Made by a program: the position numbers and the translations under genes. A stretch of 37,500 nt of DNA from Chrysomallon squamiferum (Eukaryota > Mollusca > Gastropoda > Neomphalida > Peltospiridae), in NCBI GenBank assembly GCA_012295275.1, contig CM022671.1:177501-215000 (forward strand). The letters run 5' to 3'. Below are positions 25,123-34,590 of the stretch, in pieces. The notes beneath the pieces are model-generated. The model saw nothing but the letters and a program-made list of their open reading frames with translations, had not been told where the DNA came from and did not search any database. Each line of letters opens with the position of its first letter. The stretch's first letter is position 1.

Positions 25123-28100
25123 TACAGTGTGTGTGTGTGTGTGTGTATTAATAGTTACACACAACACACACACTAATACTGACATTGTGTGTGTGTGTAT
25201 TAATAGTTACACACAACACACACACTAATACTGACATCCAGTGTGTGTGTATTAATAGTTACACACAACACACACACACCTACATCTACTAATACTGACA
25301 TCCAGTGTGTGTGTGTGTGTATTAATAGTTACACACAACACACACACACCTACATCTACTAATACTGACATCCAGTGTGTCTGTGTGTGTGTATTAATAG
25401 TTACACACAACACACACACACCTACATCTACTAATACTGACATCCAGTGTGTCTATTAATAGTTACACACAACACACACACCTATATCTACTAATACTGA
25501 CATCCAGTGTGTGTGTGTGTATTAATAGTTACACACAACACACACACACCTACATCTAATACTGACATCCAGTGTGTGTGTGTGTATTAATAGTTACACA
25601 CAACACACACACACTACATCTACTAATACTGACATCCAGTGTGTGTGTGTGTATTAATAGTTACACACAACACACACACCTACATCTACTAATACTGACA
25701 TCCAGTGTGTGTATTAATAGTTACACACAACACACACACACCTACATCTACTAATACTGACATCCAGTGTGTGTGTGTGTATTAATAGTTACACACAACA
25801 CACACACACCTACATCTACTAATACTGACATCCAGTGTGTGTGTGTGTGTATTAATAGTTACACACAACACACACACACCTACATCTACTAATACTGACA
25901 TCCAGTGTGTGTGTGTGTGTGTATTAATAGTTACACACAACACACACCTACATCTACTAATACTGACATCCAGTGTGTGTGTGTGTGTATTAATAGTTAC
26001 ACACAACACACACCTACATCTACTAATACTGACATCCAGTGTGTGTGTGAATGTATTAATAGTTACACACAACACACACACACACCTACATCTACTAATA
26101 CTGACATCCAGTGTGTGTGTATTAATAGTTACACACAACACACACACACCACTACATCTACTAATACTGACATCCAGTGTGTGTGTGTGTTAATAGTTAG
26201 TTACACACAACACACACACACCTACATCTACTAATACTGACATCCAGTGTGTGTGTGTATTAATAGTTACACACAACACACACACACCTACATCTACTAA
26301 TACTGACATCCAGTGTGTGTGTGTATTAATAGTTACACACAACACACACACCTACATCCACTAATACTGACATCCAGTGTGTGTATGTTAATAGATACAC
26401 ACAACACACACACACCTGCATCTACTAATACTGACATCCAGTGTGTGTGAATGTATTAATGGTTACACACAAGTTACACACACACACCTACATCTACTAA
26501 TACTGACATCCAGTGTGTGTGTGTGTGTATTAAGTTACACACAACACACACACACCTACATCTACTAATACTGACATCCAGTGTGTGTGTGTGTGTATTA
26601 ATAGTTACACACAACACACACACACCTACATCTACTAATACTGACATCCAGTGTGTCTATTAATAGTTACACACAACACACACACCTATATCTACTAATA
26701 CTGACATCCAGTGTGTGTGTATTAATAGTTACACACAACACACACACACCTACATCTACTAATACTGACATCCAGTGTGTGTGTGTATTAATAGTTACAC
26801 ACAACACACACACACCTACATCTACTAATACTGACATCCAGTGTGTGTGTATTAATAGTTACACACAACACACACACACCTACATCTACTAATACTGACA
26901 TCCAGTGTGTGTGTGTGTGTGTATTAATAGTTACACACAACACACACCTACATCTACTAATACTGACATCCAGTGTGTGTGTGTGTATTAATAGTTACAC
27001 ACAACACACACACACCTACATCTACTAATACTGACATCCAGTGTGTGTGTGTGTATTAATAGTTACACACAACACACACACCTACATCTACTAATACTGA
27101 CATCCAGTGTGTGTGTGTATTAATAGTTACACACAACACACACACCTACATCTAATACTGACATCCAGTGTGTGTGTGTGTATTAATAGTTACACACAAC
27201 ACACACACACCTACATCTACTAATACTGACATCCAGTGTGTGTGTGTTAATAGTTACACACAACACACACACACCTACATCTACTAATACTGACATCCAG
27301 TGTGTGTGTGTGTGTTAATAGTTACACACAACACACACACACCTACATCTACTAATACTGACATCCAGTGTGTGTGTGTGTGTATTAATAGTTACACACA
27401 ACACACACACACTACATCTACTAATACTGACATCCAGTGTGTGTGTGTGTATTAATAGTTACACACAACACACACACCTACATCTACTAATACTGACATC
27501 CAGTGTGTGTGTGTGTGTATTAATAGTTACACACAACACACACCCACACCTACATCTACTAATACTGACATCCAGTGTGTGTGTGTGTAATAATAGTTAC
27601 ACACAACACACACACACCTACATCTACTAATACTGACATCCAGTGTGTGTGTGTATTAATAGTTACACACAACACACACACACCTACATCTACTAATACT
27701 GACATCCAGTGTGTGTGTGTATTAATAGTTACACACAACACACACACACCCTACATCTACTAATACTGACATCCAGTGTGTGTGTATTAATGTGATACAC
27801 ACAACAACACACACACCTACATCTACTAATACTGACATCCAGTGTGTGTGTGTGTATTAATAGTTACACACAACACACACACACCTACATCTACTAATAC
27901 TGACATCCAGTGTGTGTGTGTGTTAATGGTTACAATACACACACAACACACACACCTACATCTACTAATGCTGACATCCAGTGTGTGTGTGTGTGTATTA
28001 ATAGTTACACACAACAACACACACACACCTACATCTACTAATACTGACATCCAGTGTGTGTGTGTGTGTGTATTAATAGTTACACACAACACACACCTAC

Positions 28101-30866
28101 ATCTACTAATACTGACATCCAGTGTGTGTGTGTGTGTATTAATAGTTACACACAACACACACACACCTACATCTACTAATACTGACATCCAGTGTGTGTG
28201 TATTAATAGTTACACACAACACACACACACCTACATCTACTAATACTGACATCCAGTGTGTGTGTGTGTGTATTAATAGTTACACACAACACACACACAC
28301 CTACATCTACTAATACTGACATCCAGTGTGTGTGTGTGTGTATTAATAGTTACACACAACACACACACCTACATCTACTAATACTGACATCCAGTGTGTG
28401 TGTGTGTGTGTATTAATAGTTACACACAACACACACACCTACATCTACTAATACTGACATCCAGTGTGTGTGTGTGTATTAATAGTTACACACAACACAC
28501 AATAACACCTACATCTACTAATACTGACATCCAGTGTGTGTGTGTGTTATTAATAGTTACACACACACACACACACCCTACATCTACTAATACTGACATC
28601 CAGTGTGTGTGTGTGTATTAATAGTTACACACAACACACACACACACCTACATCTACTAATACTGACATCCAGTGTGTGTGTGTGTGTATTAATAGTTAC
28701 ACACAACACACACCTACATCTATCTAATACTGACATCCAGTGTGTGTGTGTTGTGTAGTTACACAGTTACACACAACACACACCTACATCTACTAATACT
28801 GACATCCAGTGTGTGTGTGTGTATTAATAGTTACACACAACACACACACACCTACATCTACTAATACTGACATCCAGTGTGTGTGTGTGTGTATTAATAG
28901 TTACACACACACACACCTACATCTACTAATACTGACATCCAGTGTGTGTGTGTGTGTTACACACAACACACACACTATTAATACATTACACACAACACAC
29001 ACACACCTACATCTACTAATACTGACATCCAGTGTGTGTGTGTGTATTAATAGTTACACACAACACACACACACACACCTACATCTACTAATACTGACAT
29101 CCAGTGTGTGTGTGTGTATTAATAGTTACACACAACACACACACACCTACATCTACTAATACTGACATCCAGTGTGTGTGTGTATTAATAGTTACACACA
29201 ACACACACACACCTACATCTACTAATACTGACATCCAGTGTGTGTGTGTGTATTAATAGTTACACACAACACACACACATCCTACATCTACTAATACTGA
29301 CATCCAGTGTGTGTGTGTGATAATAGTTACACACACACACACACACACCTACATCTACTAATACTGACATCCAGTGTGTGTATTAATAGATACACACAAC
29401 ACACACACACCTGCATCTACTAATACTGACATCCAGTGTGTGTGAATGTATTAATGGTTACACACAAGTTACACACACACACCTACATCTACTAATACTG
29501 ACATCCAGTGTGTGTATTAATAGATACACACAACACACACACACCTACATCTACTAATACTGACATCCAGTGTGTGTGAGTGTATTAATAGTTACACACA
29601 ACACACACACACCTACATCTACTAATACTGACATCCAGTGTGTGTGTGTATTAATAGTTACACACAACACACACACACCTACACCTACTAATGCTGACAT
29701 CCAGTGTGTGTGTGTATTAATAGATACACACAACACACACACACCTACATCTACTAATGCTGACATCCAGTGTGTGTGTGTATTAATAGATACACACAAC
29801 ACACACACACCTACATCTACTAATACTGACATCCAGTGTGTGTGTGTATTAATAGTTACACACAACACACACACACACCTACACCTACATCTACTAATAC
29901 TGACATCCAGTGTGTGTGTGTGTATTAATAGTTACACACAACACACACACACCTACATCTACTAATACTGACATCCAGTGTGTGTGTGTGTGTGTATTAA
30001 TAGTTACACACAACACACACACCTACATCTACTAATACTGACATCCAGTGTGTGTGTGTGTGTATTAATAGTTACACACAACACACACACACCTACATCT
30101 ACTAATACTGACATCCAGTGTGTGTGTGTGTAATAATAGTTACACACAACACACACACACCTACATCTAATACTGACATCCAGTGTGTGTGTGTGTATTA
30201 ATAGTTACACACAACACACACACACACACCCACATCTACTAATACTGACATCCAGTGTGTGTGTGTGTATTAATAGTTACACACAACACACACCCTACAT
30301 CTACTAATACTGACATCCAGTGTGTGTGTGTGTGTATTAATAGTTACACACAACACACACACACCTACATCTACTAATACTGACATCCAGTGTGTGTGTG
30401 TGTATTAATAGTTACACACAACACACACACACCTACATCTAATACTGACATCCAGTGTGTGTGTGTGTATTAATAGTTACACACAACACACACACACACC
30501 TACATCTACTAATACTGACATCCAGTGTGTGTGTGTATTAATAGTTACACACAACACACACACACACCTACATCTACTAATACTGACATCCAGTGTGTGT
30601 GTGTGTGTATTAATAGTTACACACAACACACACACACACCTACATCTAATACTGACATCCAGTGTGTGTGTGTGTATTAATAGTTACGCACAACACACAC
30701 ACACCTACATCTAATAGTACTGACATCCAGTGTGTGTGTGTATTAATAGTTACACACAACACACACACACACCTACATCTACTAATACTGACATCCAGTG
30801 TGTGTGTGTATTAATAGTTACACACAACACACACACACACCTACATCTACTAATACTGACATCCAT
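25123..30866. repeat. Intronic satellite: 80-odd tandem units of 60-75 bp, most with a hairpin
   Basis: A single head-to-tail array of 5.7 kb. A typical unit reads, in order: a (TG)n run of variable length, the core TATTAATAGTTACACACAAC, a (AC)n run, CCTACATCTACTAATACTG and ACATCCAG. Units are mostly 60-75 bp; length varies through the two dinucleotide runs. In each standard unit TGTGTGTA and TACACACA flank the 8-nt spacer TTAATAGT, so transcribed or single-stranded copies can fold into a hairpin that the longer TG and CA runs may extend. The first two units lack the CCTACATCTA segment. CpG is essentially absent; the one I noticed is a variant TTACGCAC near 30686. I counted about 85 GACATCCA boundaries by eye. 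Confidence 0.97.
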
Positions 30867-30948
30867 GCATGTACTTACATTTCATGATCAACAGAAAGAT
30901 ATTAAGACATTTACATACACATTCATCCATGCAACATAGATTTTGTTA

Positions 30949-30949
<1 letters not shown>

Positions 30950-30993
<44 letters not shown>
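30950..30993. repeat. (CA)n microsatellite
   Basis: About 21 CA dinucleotides, 85 bp beyond the last satellite unit and separated from it by unique sequence. Confidence 0.95.
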
Positions 30994-30995
<2 letters not shown>

Positions 30996-31309
30996 AATTT
31001 CTTTTTTAAAAGGTGAACTTGGAATATTGATCAGTCTGGCATTTTACAACAAACATATGGTACAATCAACACAATATGACAGTGTTAGCTACAGTCATGT
31101 ATGTATGCCTTATTTAACTTGTGATAAAACATATTCTGTTTTCACCTGTTTTGGGGTGTTGTTGTGTTTTTTTTCTTTTTTTAACTGATGTTTTGTATAA
31201 GGGTCTAGAGATTCAATTACTCAGAATGCATTGTGGCATATATTTGTTTTAAATAGCTTGAATAATAATCATCTGTAAACACTGAGATTTGTTTATTCAG
31301 TTTTCACAA

Positions 31310-31440
31310 GTGTAATAGGTATGGTTTGTTCTGTGATACATCAGTGATATTTTGTTCAGTGATGTTGTTTTATTCAGTAATATTTCAGTAAAGTTGTTTT
31401 GTTCAGTAAAATTTCACTGATGTTGTGAATTATTAAAAAG
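31310..31440. repeat. Degenerate repeat of a TTGTTCAGTAATATTTCA-like unit
   Basis: About four imperfect copies mix (G/A)TTTTGTTCAGT with ATATTTCAGT or AATTTCACTGATGTTG, with a spacing of about 20-30 bp. Confidence 0.55.
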
Positions 31441-31746
31441 TGTGAAAATGTTAAATGAATATTATTAGAAGCTATTTTAAAAATGTGGTCTGTGCATATG
31501 TTGAGCTAACTGTTTTAATAAGTTGAATGTAAAATGTTAGGAAAATTGTAGGAAACCATTTTGACAGCATGTTCATATTTCAAAGTTTGGTTGTGTCAAC
31601 ATGTACGTGTTCATTTTGTATGTGTTCAAATGGATTCATTAATGGAAACCAGTCTTTGCTAGTAATAAAGTGTGGAAGCAATGTAAGAAAAATGGTACAG
31701 GTTACTTTTCCTTCTGGATTTTTAGCTCCTTTTTTTTTAATCCTTA

Positions 31747-31771
31747 ACACACACACACACACACACACACA
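31747..31771. repeat. Short (CA)n microsatellite
   Basis: About twelve CA dinucleotides following a run of eight T. It produces spurious HTHT or VCVC open frames on both strands. Confidence 0.9.
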
Positions 31772-32023
31772 AAAACACATTATTTTGTATTAAATATGTG
31801 AGTGACAGTAATGTATGTTAAATATTTATTCATTCAACCCTTATATGGTCATAACAATGTAAATGTTTCTGTTTTTTTTTATATGTGTGTGTTTTTTTAA
31901 CCCATAACCTTTTTATAATAAATTATATTTTGCTATAAAACAATCAGTAGTCTGGAACATATGTTAGAAATAGTGAAAAAGGAAAAGAACTAGCAGGTGT
32001 TTTAAATTTAGTAAGATAAGCCA

Positions 32024-32150
32024 GTAATGACAATGATGATATGATGACGATGATGATGATGATGATGATTATGATTAATAATAATAATAATAAATATGAT
32101 AACAACATTAATAATTATAATAATGAAGATGATAATAATTTAATTAATTA
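32024..32150. repeat. (GAT)n and (AAT)n low-complexity tract
   Basis: About eight GAT triplets followed by AAT triplets, decaying into AT-rich sequence. It lies about 270-390 bp upstream of the next exon. Confidence 0.85.
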
Positions 32151-32417
32151 AATGGATTGTAAAATGAGTAGGCATCTGTTATGTACTATAAAAGATGGAT
32201 TCCTGTTTATTCTTGATCTTCAATCATTAACATGTGCTGTCTATAAGTAAACAAAAGGAAAAAGAGAAGAAGAAGGAAACTATTTACTTCCTGAAGTATA
32301 AATCTCATTAGATTGACCAAATTTCTAGTTAAATGTTGTTTTGAAATTCTTGCTGTCAGGTGTGACAAACTTGAATGAATGTGTTTGTTACACAAATTTG
32401 TTATTTCTTTTTGCCAG

Positions 32418-32507
32418 ATTGTGAAGAGCTGCCCACAATTCTTCCTCCAAAACGGCTGCGTCGCCGAATGCACTGTGAGAAAGGAGTTATGCACAACCCA
32501 CTGTCTG
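32418..32507 (+). CDS. Exon of the same gene, 90 nt, basic motif (residues 1845-1875)
   Basis: The acceptor TTATTTCTTTTTGCCAG is strong; the donor CTG|GTAATT is weak, with T at +5. It completes the split Asp codon from the giant exon and encodes CEELPTILPPKRLRRRMHCE then KGVMHNPLS. KRLRRR is a compact basic cluster that could add to nuclear import or nucleic-acid contact (inference). Length is a multiple of three with phase 1 at both ends, so skipping keeps the frame. It sits between the 10.3-kb satellite intron and a long alternating purine-pyrimidine tract, a setting in which regulated inclusion is plausible. CpG content is high for this locus (CGGCTGCGTCGCCGA), as expected for constrained coding sequence. 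Confidence 0.82.
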
Positions 32508-32558
32508 GTAATTCTTTCACTTTTAATATGTATGATAATAAATATGTGTATGTGCGTA

Positions 32559-32597
<39 letters not shown>

Positions 32598-33360
32598 ACG
32601 CACACAAAGAGGTGATAGCTACATGTATGTCATAAGGTATAAAAGATATTTGTTTTTTTTCTCTATGTATAATATTAAAGAGTATATAAGTGTGTATGTA
32701 CGTATCTGTGTTTTGGTATGTGGTGAGAGTATGTTTGTTTGTTGGTGTGTTTCTAAAGGACATGTAATGAGGGTATGTTATGAAAGTGTGAGTATGTATG
32801 GGTATATATTTTTGGGTGAATGTATTTGTGGATTTTTTGTGGCTTTTCTGTGTCTATTTATTATGAAAGTGTGTGTATGGTGTGCTTTTTGTGGTGGTAG
32901 GTTTTGTATGGGTGTATTTGTGAGATATATTTCGTGGATATCACTCTATGATTTCTATGCATATGGTACCAGTGTGGGATGAGTATACCTATCTATTTGT
33001 ATTTATATGTAATTTCTGTCTTTTTGAAAAAGTCTTCCTCTGTGTGTTTGTGTACATGTGTGTTTGTGTACATGTGTGTATGTGTATATGGATGCCTGTA
33101 TGTATTTTGTTTTAGATGTAATATTATACATATTATTCTCTGTAATGTTAGATATATATTTTAATACTGTATTAGTATATATAATATATCTGTATAATAA
33201 AGATATTTTGTAATACTCTAGATATTATATTATTGTATGTTCTTATGCAGCAGAGATAATATTGTATATAGATTATTACACTGTTACACACACACATACA
33301 CACACATACACATATTTAATACATTTTAAAACTGTTTTTACTTTACTAAAACCAAAGCAG
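32508..33360 (+). other. Intron, TG-rich
   Basis: Donor GTAATT, acceptor CCAAAGCAG. The non-template (RNA-sense) strand is strikingly G/T-rich for about 550 bp (repeated TGTGTATG, GGTATG and GTGTGTTTG-like strings), then AT-rich, then a short CACACATACA tract at 33283-33311. Open frames of 60-140 codons within it are low-complexity Cys/Val/Tyr translations and are not genes. Confidence 0.8.
32542..32606. repeat. 65-bp uninterrupted alternating purine-pyrimidine (Z-DNA-prone) tract
   Basis: From ATATGTGTATGTGCGTATG through a (TG)n run to TGTGTGCGCACGCACACA every base alternates purine and pyrimidine. The right end contains an inverted repeat, TGTGTGCG and CGCACACA around CA. It begins 35 bp after the weak donor at 32507/32508. 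Confidence 0.85.
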
Positions 33361-33874
33361 GCAGCTCAGAGAGGATTCAGCGAGAATTTCCACGTCACAA
33401 CTGGCTGGAAGAGAAAATAAACAAACTACAAGAGTCATCGTCTCCACAGCGCAGTGCCAGCACGTCTCCGAGGATGGCACATGAAGGAAAAACTGCTTCA
33501 TCACCTGAAGAAAGGCCAAGCTCAACACAGTCTGCAGAGAACCAGACTGGGACTGGGCGAGCCAGGCGGAAACGCCCAGTGTCAAACAAAGCACAGAAAG
33601 TGAGTAACAGGAAAGTGGCCAAGTTAAATCAGAGAGAAGAGAATAAAGACGAACAAGATGGAACAGAGAAGAATCTGTTTGGCTGTGCAAGTGATGATGC
33701 AGATGATCGCTTGCATATTGATATACCTGGAGACAGTTATGAGGTACCAAATAAGGAGAAGGTCAGGACAACTGACAAGTCAGGATTGAATGACATCAGA
33801 GCTGAAAGATCTGTTGTTAACATGGAAGCAGATTCAGGATATCAGGATTCAACAAGTAGTGATGAAAATTTCAG
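33361..33874 (+). CDS. Exon of the same gene, 514 nt (residues 1875-2046)
   Basis: With phase 1 in, the frame reads SSERIQREFPRHNWLEEKIN, then Ser/Pro/Gln-rich sequence, TGRARRKRPVSNKAQKVSNR and an Asp/Ser-rich tail (SDDADDRLHIDIPGDSYEV, later DSGYQDSTSSDENF). A short amphipathic helix around HNWLEEKINKLQES and a basic cluster RARRKRP are visible; no known domain is recognised. The donor is TCAG|GTGATA, phase 2, and joins 34175 in frame. The 3' splice site has neighbouring AGs (33356, 33364); 33360/33361 is chosen because it alone fits phase and leaves the longest open frame. CpG is locally high in the first 290 nt. Confidence 0.83.
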
Positions 33875-34174
33875 GTGATATAAATTTGCATTTGTTTAAT
33901 AAAATTATTAATTAGCACAATTTGATACAATTAATCGTTTTGAGATCAGTTCACCTCAGTTGCTCAGAGTATTGAAATGAGTTTTCCCATCTTAGAACAA
34001 ATAAATAGAGAAGATCCCTCTCTTGTAATCTGTAACAAAAACCTGTCAGATCTTTGTCATAATCATCATGAATGGCTGGCATCTAGACAGGTATTTTAAA
34101 TTACTATTCATTTTTCTTGAAAACTGATAATATTAACGTTTTAATTATTATATTTTAACCTTTTTTCATTGAAG
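33875..34174 (+). other. Short intron
   Basis: Exactly 300 bp, from donor GTGATA to an acceptor with a good pyrimidine tract (TTTTAACCTTTTTTCATTGAAG). AT-rich with nothing else noted. Confidence 0.8.
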
Positions 34175-34227
34175 GATAATGGATACATCTTTTGAACATC
34201 CCATAGACCTGACTATAAAGAAACATG
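34175..34227 (+). CDS. 53-nt exon encoding a PIDLT motif (residues 2046-2064)
   Basis: The exon completes Arg and reads IMDTSFEHPIDLTIKKH plus one base of the next codon. PIDLT (34200-34214, residues 2055-2059) is a PxDLT variant of the CtBP-binding motif, followed by basic residues as in many known ligands. Phases are 2 in and 1 out. Because 53 is not a multiple of three, skipping would shift the frame, so inclusion is probably constitutive or skipping would give a truncated product. The donor CATG|GTAATC is weak (T at +5). Both junctions preserve an open frame, which supports the call despite the small size. Confidence 0.8.
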
Positions 34228-34313
34228 GTAATCCGGGGTTTTTTTCTTCTTATAAAGATGTACAAAAACTATACTTTTAAAAAAACTTTCTATATTATGA
34301 TTATACAAAATAA

Positions 34314-34495
34314 TATTTATTTAGTGACTATAAAAGATTACATTCATTTAGTTGACTATAGAACAACATTCATTTAGTGGACTACAAAGACATTCATTTA
34401 GTGGACTATACAAAGACATTCATTTAGTGGACTATACAAAGACATTCATTTAGTGGACTACACAGACATTCATTTAGTGGACTATGCAAAGATTT
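34314..34495. repeat. Intronic minisatellite, 24-27-bp unit, about seven copies
   Basis: The unit is ACATTCATTTAGTGGACTA followed by (TA)CAAAG or similar. It lies wholly within the 363-bp intron 34228-34590, which ends in acceptor TTATGAATTTCAG. Confidence 0.93.
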
Positions 34496-34590
34496 ATTAA
34501 TGATTATATATAGTCAGAAATGTAAAAATTAAATTATTGCACATTCACATGTTTATTTTATGTCAGTGAAAGCTGTTTTATGAATTTCAG

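Larger units (their letters stand above)
22158..32417 (+). other. 10.3-kb intron containing a large satellite array
   Basis: Bounded by donor GTAAGC at 22158 and acceptor TTTTTGCCAG at 32417, with phase 1 on both sides. About 2 kb of plain AT-rich, CpG-poor sequence (22.25-23.5 kb and 24.3-25.1 kb) shows nothing gene-like. Tandem repeats at 23.84-24.24 kb and the 5.7-kb array at 25.12-30.87 kb fill most of the rest; 31.0-32.4 kb is AT-rich with small microsatellites. The many short open frames on both strands are translations of TG/CA repeats. Confidence 0.88.

Noticed and set aside
25123-30866. CRISPR array
   Set aside because: The units are head-to-tail near-identical over their full length, with no unique spacers, in an intron of a eukaryotic gene; this is a satellite.
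25252-30939. Dozens of open frames of 60-133 codons on both strands across the satellite (VCVLIVTHNTH- and STNTDIQ-like peptides)
   Set aside because: They are direct translations of a TG/CA tandem repeat, appear in several frames and both strands, and follow the repeat period; no start context, splice signal or non-repeat peptide supports coding.
32560-33164. Open frames of 60-140 codons in the intron after exon 32418-32507
   Set aside because: Cys/Val/Tyr-rich translation of TG-rich intron DNA, no splice or homology support.
33346-33750. 134-codon minus-strand frame over exon 33361-33874
   Set aside because: The plus-strand exon has matching phases and splice sites on both sides; the minus-strand frame is its antisense shadow.
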